Origin: Nucisporomicrobium flavum
GTDB lineage: Bacteria > Actinomycetota > Actinomycetes > Mycobacteriales > Micromonosporaceae
DNA length: 64,000 nucleotides
Direction of reading: 5' to 3'
Assembly: GCF_016464385.1 (NCBI RefSeq)
Contig: NZ_JADMLH010000023.1
Span: 53,152 to 117,151, forward strand
Shown here: positions 25,935 through 34,432 of the stretch, piece after piece
Position numbering within the stretch: the first letter of the stretch is position 1
Layout: the number at the start of each line of letters is the position of its first letter
Made by a program: the position numbers and the translations under genes
Notes under the pieces: model-generated
Database searches by the model: none
Seen by the model: only the letters and a program-made list of their open reading frames with translations
What the model was told of the DNA's origin: nothing

Positions 25935-27221
25935 CTATTCCTCGCGGGTGGCGAGCCGGTCGAGGCCGGTCAGCACCTGGCCCGCCGCGGTCGTGGCCGT
26001 CGACAGCTGGGCGGTGACCTGGCCGAGCACCGCCGCCTGCTCCTCCACGGACGCCGCGATGTCGGTCTGCAGCTCGGTGATCTCCCCGACCGCGCCGGCC
26101 GTCGAGGCGAACGTCCGCGCCACCTCGTCGGTCTCCGCGACGATGGCGGTGATCACCTTGTTGACCTTGTCGACGCTGGTGGCGGTCTCGCTCGCCAGGT
26201 CCTTGACCTCGCTCGCCACCACCGCGAACCCCTTGCCGGCCTCGCCCGCCCGGGCGGCCTCGATGGTGGCGTTCAGCGCGAGCAGGTTGGTCTGCTCGGC
26301 GAGGGAGGCGATCAGCGCGTTGACGTCGGCGATCTCGGACACCGAGCGTTCCAGGGCCTTGACCTTGTCGGCCGCCGACGCGGCCGCGTCCTTGCCGGTC
26401 GCCGCGGTCGTCGCCGCCTGGCCGGAGCGGGCGGCGATGTCCTGCACCGACGCGGCCAGCGCGGCCAGCTGCCGGTCGACCTCAGCCACCGCATCGATCG
26501 CCGCACGGGCCTCCCCGCCGATCACCGCGACGTCGGCGGTGACGCGCCGGGCGCGGTCGGCCGCCTCGGCGGAGCGGACCTGCAGGTCGTCGGCGGCCCG
26601 CTGACGGGCCTGCTCCTCGGCTTCCTCGGTGAGCCGCCGCTGGTACTGCGCCTCCACCGCGAGCAGTTCGTTGTCCCGCTCCGCCTGCTCGGCGAAGTGC
26701 CACAGGATGACGATGCCGGTCACCTCGACGGCCGCCAGACCGGCGTGCAGGGCGACCATCCCGAGACCTTCGACGGCGCTCATGTGGTCCATGCCGAAGA
26801 CGCGTTCCGGGACGATCAGGCCGAGCGTGCCGTGGTGCAGGACCACGATCACCACGGCCCACAGCAGCGGCTCCCACTGCTGGTAGAGCGCGACGAACAC
26901 GAGGATTGCGTACAGGTGGATGTGCCAGGACAGGGCACCGCCGGACAGCTCGATCGCCACGAACGTGCACGCGATCAGCCCGATGCTGGTCACCGACGCC
27001 TTCGCCTTGGTGGGGCGTACGGCGGCGGACAGGCCCGCGATGACCGCGATGCCGAGCGGCAGCACCAGCGCCTCCCACGCCGGGCGCGGCCCGAGCAGAC
27101 CGAGCAGGACGAAGACCGGTACGTGGCACCACAGCAGCACCGTGTTGATCCGGTGCCGGGCCGCCCAGGACTCGGCGGACAGGTGGGCACCACGGGGCAG
27201 CCGTCCGGCGCGAGCAAGCAT
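25935..27221 (-). CDS. Methyl-accepting chemotaxis protein
   Basis: 428 aa from MLARAGRLPRG (a longer frame to 27323 exists but lacks support). About six membrane helices (residues 25-190) replace the usual periplasmic ligand domain. A coiled coil (ERDNELLAVEAQYQRR...) leads to the signalling domain. The hairpin tip is canonical: SLAEQTNLLALNATIEAAR then GEAGKGFAVVASEVKDL. It would signal to CheA/CheW, which are not in this window. The lack of a ligand domain suggests sensing inside the membrane or of cell energy. Confidence 0.85.
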   Translation of the reverse strand: MLARAGRLPRGAHLSAESWAARHRINTVLLWCHVPVFVLLGLLGPRPAWEALVLPLGIAVIAGLSAAVRPTKAKASVTSIGLIACTFVAIELSGGALSWHIHLYAILVFVALYQQWEPLLWAVVIVVLHHGTLGLIVPERVFGMDHMSAVEGLGMVALHAGLAAVEVTGIVILWHFAEQAERDNELLAVEAQYQRRLTEEAEEQARQRAADDLQVRSAEAADRARRVTADVAVIGGEARAAIDAVAEVDRQLAALAASVQDIAARSGQAATTAATGKDAAASAADKVKALERSVSEIADVNALIASLAEQTNLLALNATIEAARAGEAGKGFAVVASEVKDLASETATSVDKVNKVITAIVAETDEVARTFASTAGAVGEITELQTDIAASVEEQAAVLGQVTAQLSTATTAAGQVLTGLDRLATREE

Positions 27222-27239
27222 GCTTGCATTCTGGGTCAA

Positions 27240-27362
27240 ACCCACACCGGGAAAGGCGGCTTCTCCCATACTGAGGACCGCTGGCTGGAGAAACCGTTCA
27301 GCCCGGTTGCGCTGCGTACGCACGTGCAGGCCCTGCTGCGCCGGAGCGCCTCGGCGCGCTGA
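27240..27362 (+). pseudogene. Remnant of a response-regulator receiver domain (C-terminal end)
   Basis: Reading on the plus strand, DRWLEKPFSPVALRTHVQAL followed by LRRSASAR and a TGA matches the last helix of CheY-like receivers, including the conserved Lys-Pro (codon AAA at 27291). No start or the rest of the domain is upstream; the preceding bases are the 5' end of the chemoreceptor gene on the other strand. I read it as the left-over tail of a receiver or hybrid kinase gene lost by rearrangement. Confidence 0.55.
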
Positions 27363-27427
27363 GCCGCTGCCCGCACCCCCTGACCCTCGTTGAATGGGCG
27401 GATTGCCCCTATTCTTCGGAGGTCTGG

Positions 27428-27979
27428 GTGACTCAGGATGGTCCGGGCGGCGAGCCCCCCGTGTTCGTCGACCCGTCCGGGCGCCGCCGCCGGCGCCTGG
27501 TGCTGGCCGGCCGCGCCGGACTGCTCGCGGTCACCGGCGCGGCGCTCGCCGCCCTGATCGGTTTCGCCGGCGACGGGTCGCTGCCGCTGCTGTCGCTGCC
27601 GGACGCCCCGTCGGCCCGCAAGCCGGCCACCACCCGCGGCGCCACGACGAGCCCGTCCCCCGCGCCGGTGCCGGTCCGGGTTCCGCTGATCACCCGGACG
27701 ACAGTGGTCCTCCACCCGGAGGAGCACGCCCCGGCGTCGCCCGTGCCGACGAGCGCCCCGCTGATCATCACGACCGCCGTCACCACCACCGCCGTCCCGA
27801 CCTCCGCACCGCCCGCGTCGTCCCCCGCGCCCGCAGTCACGCCGTCGGCGTCCCCCGAGGCCGAGGTCACGCACGGCCGGGCCGCCTGCAACCGTGGTCA
27901 GGAGCGGGCCGCGCAGCGCCGGGCCAGGCCGACCGCGTCCCCGTCGCCGTGCCAGAGCAACCCCGGGCGGAACCGGTGA
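27428..27979 (+). CDS. Membrane-anchored Pro/Thr/Ser-rich protein
   Basis: 183 aa, GTG start with GGAGG upstream. Cytoplasmic PSGRRRRR, one helix (about 26-45, LAGRAGLLAVTGAALAALIG), then a long low-complexity exterior of Pro, Thr, Ser and Ala. Two Cys residues near the end (RAACNRG, SPCQSN) may form a disulfide. Coupled to the following enzyme by GTGA. It could be a spacer or stalk protein helping a polysaccharide machine through the wall. Function unknown. Confidence 0.65.
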   Translation: MTQDGPGGEPPVFVDPSGRRRRRLVLAGRAGLLAVTGAALAALIGFAGDGSLPLLSLPDAPSARKPATTRGATTSPSPAPVPVRVPLITRTTVVLHPEEHAPASPVPTSAPLIITTAVTTTAVPTSAPPASSPAPAVTPSASPEAEVTHGRAACNRGQERAAQRRARPTASPSPCQSNPGRNR

Positions 27980-30060
27980 CGCGGACGCCGCGTACGCACT
28001 GGGTCCTGCTGGGCGCCGTGCTCACCGTGCTGTTCGTGAGCCTGTGCGCCAACGGCTACGTCAACCACATCGGCGCCGAGGGGGTCCGTACGCCCGAACC
28101 GGCCGCCCCCGCGATGCGCGCCGGCGGTCCCGTGCAGGGCCTGACGGCCGACCGCGCGACGCGGGGCCTGCGGATGCCGCCGCGCACAGTGGCCCTGACC
28201 TTCGACGACGGGCCGGACCCGCGCTGGACCCCGCAGATCCTCGACGTGCTGAGCCGCCACCACGCCCGCGCTACGTTCTTCGTGCTCGGCGCGAACGTGG
28301 CCCGGTACCCGGATCTGACCCGGCGCATCGTGGCCGAGGGGCACGAGCTGGGCGTGCACACGTACACCCACGCGGACCTGGCCACCCTTCCGGCGTGGCG
28401 GCAACGGGCCGAGATCGCGGCGACCCAGTCGATGATCGCCTCGACGACCGGAGTGCGCACTCGGCTGCTGCGGCCGCCGTACTCGTCGACGCCCGGCGCG
28501 GTGACCGCGCCGCAGGGGTCCGCGCTGGACCGGGCGGCCGCGGACGGCTATCTGAACGTGCTCACGGACCTGGACACCGAGGACTGGCGGCGGCCCGGCG
28601 CCGCGGCGATCGTCCGGGCCGGCACCCCGGCCGCGGGCCGCGGCGCGGTGGTGATGCTGCACGACAGCGGCGGTGACCGTACGCAGACCGTCGCCGCCGT
28701 CGACCGCCTCCTCACCGGCCTCCCCGGTTACCGCTTCGAGACGGTCTCCACGGCTTTGGACCTGCCGCGCTTCACGGGAACGCCGGCCGCGCTGACGTTG
28801 CGGGGCCACGCGATCGCCGGACTGCAGCGCCTCGGCGGGTACGCGGCCGCGGCGATGGGCGTGCTGCTGATCGTGGCCGTGGTGCTCGGCGTCGCCCGGC
28901 TGTTGCTGCAGGTGTACTACTCGCGGCGGCACATCCGGCGTACGCGCATCCGCCGGCACCGTGACGCCCATTTCGGCACGGTCACCGTGGTCGTGCCCGC
29001 GTACAACGAGTCGGCGAACATCGCGAACACCGTACGGTCGCTGCGGTCGAGCACGTACCAGCCGGTCGAGATCATCGTGGTGGACGACGGGTCCAGCGAC
29101 GACACCGCCGGGATCGTGGAGCGGCTGAACCTGCCCGGCGTACACGTCATCCGGCAGGCCAACGCCGGCAAGCCCGCGGCCCTCAACACCGGGATCCGCG
29201 CGGCGAGCGGGGATCTGCTCGTACTCGTCGACGGCGACACGGTCTTCGCCCCCGACGCGATCCGGCGGCTGGTGCAGCCGTTCGCGGATTTCTCCGTCGG
29301 CGCGGTGTCCGGCAACACGAAGGTCGCCAACCGCGGCGGCGTGCTGGGCCGCTGGCAGCACCTCGAGTACGTGATCGGCTTCAACCTCGACCGCCGCATG
29401 TTCGACCTGGCCCGCTGCATGCCCACGGTGCCCGGCGCGATCGGCGCGTTCCGCCGGGAGACCCTCGCCGACGTGGGCGGGGTGCCGGACGCGACGCTGG
29501 CCGAGGACACCGACCTGACCATGGCGGTGATCCGGGCCGGCTGGCGGGTCGTGTACGAGCCGGACGCCGTCGCGTGGACCGAAGTGCCGGGCACGGTCGC
29601 GCAGCTGTGGCGTCAGCGTTACCGCTGGTGCTACGGCACGATGCAGGCGATGTGGAAGCACCGCCGCTGCGTGATCGAGCGCGGCGACGGTGGCCGCCTC
29701 GGCCGGCGCGGGCTGACGTACCTGCTGCTGTTCCAGGTCCTGCTGCCGCTCACCGCGCCGGCGGTCGACGTGGCCGCCGCGTACGGGATGATCTTCCTGC
29801 CCTGGCCGCAGCTTCTCGCCACCTGGGCGGGCTTCCAGCTGCTGCAGGCCCTGACGGCGGCGTACGCGCTGCGCCTCGACGGCGAACGCTACGGACCGTT
29901 GTGGAGTCTCCCGCTGCAGCAGATCGTGTACCGCCAGCTGATGTACCTGGTGGTGGTGCACGCGACCGTGGCGGCCCTGCTCGGCGACCGCCAGCGCTGG
30001 CACCGCATGCACCGCACCGGCCAGGCGGACCTCGCGCTGGTCAGCAGCGACTCCCGCTGA
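27976..30060 (+). CDS. NodB polysaccharide deacetylase - GT2 synthase fusion
   Basis: 694 aa, GTG start overlapping the previous stop. After an N-terminal helix comes a NodB domain (about 68-260): TFDDGPDPRWTP, HTYTHADL (metal His128 and His132), LLRPPYSS, DLDTEDW and VVMLHDSGGD. A helix (about 288-312) then leads to a GT2 domain with VTVVVPAYNESANI, IIVVDDGSSDDT, VDGDTVF, LAEDTDLTM and QRYRWCYGT, a hyaluronan/chitin-synthase-like set. Helices follow. One chain can therefore polymerise an amino sugar such as GlcNAc inside and deacetylate it outside. Confidence 0.88.
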   Translation: MTRTPRTHWVLLGAVLTVLFVSLCANGYVNHIGAEGVRTPEPAAPAMRAGGPVQGLTADRATRGLRMPPRTVALTFDDGPDPRWTPQILDVLSRHHARATFFVLGANVARYPDLTRRIVAEGHELGVHTYTHADLATLPAWRQRAEIAATQSMIASTTGVRTRLLRPPYSSTPGAVTAPQGSALDRAAADGYLNVLTDLDTEDWRRPGAAAIVRAGTPAAGRGAVVMLHDSGGDRTQTVAAVDRLLTGLPGYRFETVSTALDLPRFTGTPAALTLRGHAIAGLQRLGGYAAAAMGVLLIVAVVLGVARLLLQVYYSRRHIRRTRIRRHRDAHFGTVTVVVPAYNESANIANTVRSLRSSTYQPVEIIVVDDGSSDDTAGIVERLNLPGVHVIRQANAGKPAALNTGIRAASGDLLVLVDGDTVFAPDAIRRLVQPFADFSVGAVSGNTKVANRGGVLGRWQHLEYVIGFNLDRRMFDLARCMPTVPGAIGAFRRETLADVGGVPDATLAEDTDLTMAVIRAGWRVVYEPDAVAWTEVPGTVAQLWRQRYRWCYGTMQAMWKHRRCVIERGDGGRLGRRGLTYLLLFQVLLPLTAPAVDVAAAYGMIFLPWPQLLATWAGFQLLQALTAAYALRLDGERYGPLWSLPLQQIVYRQLMYLVVVHATVAALLGDRQRWHRMHRTGQADLALVSSDSR

Positions 30061-30406
30061 TCCAGCCCGGGCCACGACCGAGGCGTACGGGCCCGACGGC
30101 GGTGGCGAGGTCGACCTCGGCGCCGCGCTGCCGGACCGTGAGAACGCCGTCGCGTGCCAGCTCGGCGGCCACGTCTCGCGCGGTGTCCATCACGTCACGC
30201 CACTGGTCGCCCCCGACGACCCGGGCGGCGTCGCTCGGGCAGATGGTCGCGTCGGGCCGGCGGTGCCGCAGCAGCGCCCGCATGGCCGCGGCGAGCCGTA
30301 CCCGCCGGTCGCCGCCTTGCCCGAGCGCGAGCAGGGCGTCCTCGGCCCGCGTCCCGGCCTCCGCCAGCTCACTCCTGAGCTCTTGGAGCAGGCGGTCCGC
30401 GGTCAC
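30041..30406 (-). CDS. DUF3253-family protein
   Basis: 121 aa, GTG start overlapping the stop of the flavodoxin-like gene. LRHRRPDATICPSDAARVVG, WRDVMDTARDVAAELARDG and LTVRQRGAEVDL follow the DUF3253 pattern, which looks like a small winged helix. No function is known. Its end overlaps the 3' end of the NodB-GT2 gene by 20 bases. Confidence 0.8.
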   Translation of the reverse strand: MTADRLLQELRSELAEAGTRAEDALLALGQGGDRRVRLAAAMRALLRHRRPDATICPSDAARVVGGDQWRDVMDTARDVAAELARDGVLTVRQRGAEVDLATAVGPVRLGRGPGWISGSRC

Positions 30407-31020
30407 GAAGCCGGGTACGGCGTGGCCGCCAGCAGCCGGGCCAGATGCGCGGCGTTCGCGGCGAGCGTCTTCGCGGCCGCCCCCGTGGTGTCCGGCTTCG
30501 GCCCGGCGTCCTTGTAGTCGACCTTGCCCATCGCCTCCCCCACCCAGTACGTCCCACCCGCCGCGGGAATGGTGAAGCCGACGTCGTTGAGCGCCTGGAA
30601 CACCTCGGCGCAGACGTGGTGCGCGCCGTCCTCGTTGCCGACGACCGCCACCACGGCGACCTTGCCGTACATCGACGGGCGGCCCAGGTCGTCGGTCTCG
30701 GACAGCTCGGCGTCAAGACGTTCGAGGACCACCTTGGCGACGCTCGACGGCTGGCCCATCCAGATCGGCGTGGCGATGACCAGGATGTGGGCGGCAAGGA
30801 CCTTCTCGCGTACGGCGGGCCACCCGTCGCCGTCGCCCTCGTCGGTGCTCACGCCGAACTTGACGCCGAGGTCGGCGACGCGCAGGACTTCGCCCTCGAC
30901 GTCGTGGTCGGCGAGCGCGTCGAGAACCTGACGGCCGAGCAGTTCGCTGCTCGACTCGTCGGACGTGGTCTTGAGGGAACACCCCAGGACGAGGGCTTTG
31001 AGCGTCGGTGAGTCGGTCAT
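30403..31020 (-). CDS. Flavodoxin-fold NAD(P)H-dependent oxidoreductase
   Basis: 205 aa from MTDSPTLKAL; a longer upstream frame is not needed. LKALVLGCSLKTTSDESSSE is the phosphate-binding loop of FMN. HILVIATPIWMGQPSSVAKV and VVAVVGNEDGAHHVCAEV match the flavin loops of the NADPH-dependent FMN reductase/WrbA-like group. Probably a quinone or flavin reductase. Coupled to the DUF3253 gene by GTGA. Confidence 0.82.
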   Translation of the reverse strand: MTDSPTLKALVLGCSLKTTSDESSSELLGRQVLDALADHDVEGEVLRVADLGVKFGVSTDEGDGDGWPAVREKVLAAHILVIATPIWMGQPSSVAKVVLERLDAELSETDDLGRPSMYGKVAVVAVVGNEDGAHHVCAEVFQALNDVGFTIPAAGGTYWVGEAMGKVDYKDAGPKPDTTGAAAKTLAANAAHLARLLAATPYPAS

Positions 31021-31080
31021 CTGCCGGTCGTGCCCGGCGGGTGCCCACCCAAACGTGAGCGCGGGCTTATGGTGGGGGGC

Positions 31081-31290
31081 ATGGACGCGCAAGATCCGCG
31101 GGTCACTTCCATGTTGAAGATCGCCGCCCAGCTACGGCAGGCGGCGGAGCAGGCCGGCCGGGCCGACGTCGTCGCCCGGGTCGACGACGTGATCCTGCTC
31201 CTCGCCGACGGTGACGGTGGCGCCGATCAGCGCCCGGGCGGCCGGGCGAGCGACACGGTCCTGAAGATCCTGAACGGCCTCGGCTTCTGA
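31081..31290 (+). CDS. Small helical protein of unknown function
   Basis: 69 aa with GGGGGG before the ATG. Predicted helices: MLKIAAQLRQAAEQAGRADVV and VARVDDVILLLADG, and a C-terminal SDTVLKILNGLGF. It overlaps the 3' part of the opposite-strand membrane gene by 159 bases, which is unusual, so at least one of the two 3' ends may be mis-called. Confidence 0.45.
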   Translation: MDAQDPRVTSMLKIAAQLRQAAEQAGRADVVARVDDVILLLADGDGGADQRPGGRASDTVLKILNGLGF

Positions 31291-31689
31291 CCCGGCCTCG
31301 AGCCGCAGCCGCGCCAGCCGCCCGCCGAACACGAGCAGGTAGAAGACGAGGTCGGCGGCGAGCTTGCCGGCCACCACGCCCAGCGTCGGGTCGCCGACGA
31401 GCACCGGGCCGGCGTACATGAGCGCGGGGCGGACGAGCAGGGTGTCGAGTGCTTCGGCCGTACCGAACTCGACAAGCGTGCCCGGCACCTGCCTGACCAG
31501 GGCCCGCAGCCGGCCCGCGCCGCGATGCCCGCGGGTGTCGCGCCACAGCAGCGTCCCGTAGTAACCGATCCCCTCGGCGATGCTGCCCGCCCAGGCCGCC
31601 GCGTACGGCGACGTGCGGTGCAGCGCCGACGCGGCGGCGACGGCGAGGACGGTGCCGACGATCTCGGGCAGCACATAACGGCGGAGCAT
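31132..31689 (-). CDS. Membrane protein of unknown function
   Basis: 185 aa with about four helices: near 8-25, 33-48, 85-105 and 110-128. Sequence such as AGSIAEGIGYYGTLLWRD and LMYAGPVLVGDPTLGVVAGKLAAD is well ordered and unlike a shadow frame. The last ~45 residues are polar and overlap the small plus-strand gene. No family recognised. Confidence 0.6.
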   Translation of the reverse strand: MLRRYVLPEIVGTVLAVAAASALHRTSPYAAAWAGSIAEGIGYYGTLLWRDTRGHRGAGRLRALVRQVPGTLVEFGTAEALDTLLVRPALMYAGPVLVGDPTLGVVAGKLAADLVFYLLVFGGRLARLRLEAGSEAEAVQDLQDRVARPAARALIGATVTVGEEQDHVVDPGDDVGPAGLLRRLP

Positions 31690-31750
31690 GACGCACTGAC
31701 GCTAAGTGATCTCCCCTGGATACGGGCCCGGGACGCGCAACCCGGTCGGG

Positions 31751-32314
31751 TTACTTACCCTGCGCGTACACCTGCTTCTCGCAGTCCTTGATCCCCCGCG
31801 AACCCCAGTCACCCTGCGGTCCGATCTCGGACAACCCGAACGCGCCGGTGTCCGGCTCCGGCGAGTTGACCTTGTAAACCTTGCCTTTCACGCACAGGTA
31901 CAGCCGGTGCCACGCGTCCTTCGAGGCGGCGGGGTCCGTACGCTCCAGCCGGCTCACGTAGTCCTCGGGCTCCTTGGCGGCGCACTTGGCGAAGACGGGC
32001 TTGTACGTGGGGTCCTCGCCGTGCAGCTTCTCCAGGTAGACGCCCTTCTGCCCCCGGAACTCGGAGCCGCCCTCCTTGACGAGGCACGCCTCCCACATGT
32101 GCCACAGCTGCTCCCGCTCGGCCTCCGTGGCGTCCAACCGGATCACCGGCCGCTGATCATCCACACCGACGGACGCCGACGGCTTCGGCCCATCGGCGCT
32201 GGCGAGAGTGGCCACCTTGCCCCCACCGGCGTCATCGTCGCCGCTTGAGCACCCGGCGACCAGGCCCACCACCGCCACACCGAGAGCGGCCCACCGCAAT
32301 CCCTCACCGATCAT
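31751..32314 (-). CDS. Putative lipoprotein
   Basis: 187 aa with a lipobox (VGLVAGC, Cys22). The mature domain has four further Cys and acidic/basic helices (ATEAEREQLWHMWEACLVKEG in part, KPVFAKCAAKEPEDY). No known family. It diverges from three more small lipoprotein genes. Confidence 0.65.
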   Translation of the reverse strand: MIGEGLRWAALGVAVVGLVAGCSSGDDDAGGGKVATLASADGPKPSASVGVDDQRPVIRLDATEAEREQLWHMWEACLVKEGGSEFRGQKGVYLEKLHGEDPTYKPVFAKCAAKEPEDYVSRLERTDPAASKDAWHRLYLCVKGKVYKVNSPEPDTGAFGLSEIGPQGDWGSRGIKDCEKQVYAQGK

Positions 32315-32405
32315 GCCGACGATGATGGGCGGCGGTTGTCAGAAACCTGTTGGATGAGGTGGCCGCCGGGAGGTGGCGTGCACGCGGCTGACATGATCGA
32401 TAGCC

Positions 32406-33032
32406 ATGCGGATCCTGGCCCTGGCGACGGCGGTGCTCATGCTCGCCGCCGGCTGCGCCGACGCCGACCGCGACCCGGTCGCGGACGCCGTCGTCCCGCC
32501 CTCGCGGCCGCCCGCCACGCCGGCATCGCCCGGCCCCAAGCTGACGATCGACAGCCCCAACGGCCTCAAGGGCCCGGTCGGCGCCCTGATCCCCACCGGC
32601 CTGCACGACCCGCAAGGCGACGAATACGTCATCTACGGCATCACCGGCGGGGGACCCCGCTCACCCAAGGACTTCGGCTTCGCCATCGGCTTCCGCGAAC
32701 CGAAGAACAAGGTCACCGCGGACGACTCCCTCACCGAATGGGTGGGCTCACCCTCGGCACCGGGCTTCCACCCCATGAACGGCCAGAAGGAACTCGGCGA
32801 CGGCTCCGTGCAGCCCGCGTACGGCTACTACGCCGGCACCCCGGCCACCATCACCGTCCAGGAGGCGGGCCGCCCCATCCAGGCCCACCTCGCCCGCTGG
32901 AGCCACGACCCCACCATCACCGTCTTCTGGTTCGACCCGGCCGACGTCCACGACGACGACCGCTGGGCCCAGCTGGCCGCGTACGACGCATCCGGCAACC
33001 GGCTCCCCGACGGCCGCATCCTGAGGATGTAG
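32406..33032 (+). CDS. Putative lipoprotein
   Basis: 208 aa. Signal peptide with lipobox VLMLAAGC, a Pro-rich spacer, then a beta-rich domain (DEYVIYGITGGGPRS, PATITVQEAGRPIQ, TITVFWFDPADV). No known family. First of three adjacent lipoprotein genes (32406, 33036, 33533) on the same strand. Confidence 0.65.
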   Translation: MRILALATAVLMLAAGCADADRDPVADAVVPPSRPPATPASPGPKLTIDSPNGLKGPVGALIPTGLHDPQGDEYVIYGITGGGPRSPKDFGFAIGFREPKNKVTADDSLTEWVGSPSAPGFHPMNGQKELGDGSVQPAYGYYAGTPATITVQEAGRPIQAHLARWSHDPTITVFWFDPADVHDDDRWAQLAAYDASGNRLPDGRILRM

Positions 33033-33035
33033 ACC

Positions 33036-33536
33036 ATGCGCCTGCTTCTCCTGCCGGCCCTGCTGCTTCTGTCGGTCGCCGCCTGCAGCGCCGACGAGAC
33101 CCCAACGCCGGCCGCACCCTCCCCCAGCATCACCGAGACGAAAGACCCGTTCCCGGACGTGACCAAGGACGGCGACGCCATCGCCCTCCTGCTGTCCTTC
33201 GAACCGAAGGACCGGGCGGCCATCGTGGAACCGGCCCTCTTCCTGCCAGGCATCGACTACTGCAAGGCGTTGCAGCTCGACCCCATCGACCGCCGGTGCG
33301 CCCAGGAGTACGTCATCGACGGCAGCAAGACGAAGGTGACGTTCCCGCTGGCCAAGGGGGTGAAGCTGCTCGGCGTGGGCACCGGGGAGCCCGAGTGCAT
33401 CGGGGACATGACCGAGGGGGCGAAATGTTCGGTCAGCCGGGAGTACATGAGCGACCTCGCGGACGCCCGGTCACCCGTACACGTGACGATCCGCAACGGC
33501 CAGCTCACCAAGATCGCCGAGCTCTACCGACCATGA
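33036..33536 (+). CDS. Putative lipoprotein
   Basis: 166 aa. Lipobox LLSVAAC, Pro/Thr spacer, then a domain with four Cys (YCKALQL, RRCAQEY, EPECIGDM, KCSVSRE) suggesting two disulfides. No known family. 3 bases after the preceding gene; coupled to the next by ATGA. Confidence 0.65.
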   Translation: MRLLLLPALLLLSVAACSADETPTPAAPSPSITETKDPFPDVTKDGDAIALLLSFEPKDRAAIVEPALFLPGIDYCKALQLDPIDRRCAQEYVIDGSKTKVTFPLAKGVKLLGVGTGEPECIGDMTEGAKCSVSREYMSDLADARSPVHVTIRNGQLTKIAELYRP

Positions 33537-33925
33537 GATCGCCGGTCCTTCTCGCAGTCGTGCTGGTGTGCGCGTTGAGCGGATGCTCAAGCCAGCCCAG
33601 CCACGACGATGCCCAGCCGCCCCCACGTGAAGATGTCGTCCTGCCCGAGGGCCACAAGAAGCTGGTGCCGACCGTACGCAGGACCGGAGACGCCACCCTG
33701 CCGGCATTTACACCGCAGGCCGAGGGGTACACGCTGTTCCTGCGCTGCAACGGCAAGGGCAGCGTCACGGTGAAGTACAACGAGGAACGCGACGTCGACA
33801 CCTGGCCTTGCGACGGCGTCCTGAATCGCAGCAAGGTCTACGCCGACAAGGGCCGCCAGCAGCTGCATGTGAGCGCCGACGACGGGACGACCTGGAGTGC
33901 GGGCGTGGTCGACGGCCTGGCATAG
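33533..33925 (+). CDS. Putative lipoprotein
   Basis: 130 aa starting MRSPVLLAVVLVCAL with lipobox ALSGC. After a spacer, a small beta-rich domain with two Cys (LFLRCNGKGSVTV and TWPCDGVL). The segment is short and resembles small secreted immunoglobulin-like folds, but no family is recognised. Coupled to the previous lipoprotein. Confidence 0.65.
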   Translation: MRSPVLLAVVLVCALSGCSSQPSHDDAQPPPREDVVLPEGHKKLVPTVRRTGDATLPAFTPQAEGYTLFLRCNGKGSVTVKYNEERDVDTWPCDGVLNRSKVYADKGRQQLHVSADDGTTWSAGVVDGLA

Positions 33926-33992
33926 ATGGGGCTGCCCGACGTTCATCCACAAGGCTCACCCGAGGTGACTAACCCGAAACGGTGAGCAGCGG

Positions 33993-34361
33993 GTGTCGGT
34001 TGCGTCCGCTTTGACTACCGTCGAAGCCGTGGAGCTTTCGCTGACAACCATCCTCACGATCCTGTGGTCCACCTTCGGCGCGCTGGCCGTCCTGGTCGCG
34101 ATCCTGTACTGGCGCAGCCACCGGGCAACTCGCCCTCCGATCCCCGCACAGCGAACCGCCGCACCGGCCGCGGAAGCACCGGACGCGGAGGCGCTGGAGG
34201 AGGCGCACCGCCTGTGGCTGGACGGCCTGTCCGCTTCGGACGACTGGGACGACCTGTCCGACACCGGCCGCCACCACCTGCCCGAGGAGCTGCTCAACCT
34301 CAGCACGTACCAGCTCGGCCCGGACCGGGTCGCCCGCGCGAAGGTCCCGGACCAGAACTAG
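33993..34361 (+). CDS. Small single-pass membrane protein
   Basis: 122 aa from the GTG at 33993, or 110 aa from a GTG at 34029. One helix (TTILTILWSTFGALAVLVAI) near the N-terminus and a cytoplasmic acidic domain (DAEALEEAHRLWLDGLSASD, then WDDLSDTGRHHLPEELLN). No known family. Confidence 0.55.
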   Translation: MSVASALTTVEAVELSLTTILTILWSTFGALAVLVAILYWRSHRATRPPIPAQRTAAPAAEAPDAEALEEAHRLWLDGLSASDDWDDLSDTGRHHLPEELLNLSTYQLGPDRVARAKVPDQN

Positions 34362-34432
34362 ACCTGACGCGCCGCCGCCGGCTCTATGGTGCGTAGCGTG
34401 ATGGTTATGCGACTGAGGGCACCGTTCCGCCG

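Noticed and set aside
25458..27362. Long plus-strand open frame across the EAL end and the chemoreceptor
   Set aside because: It is antisense to the chemoreceptor with shadow composition. Only the last ~35 codons resemble a known domain, listed as a receiver remnant.
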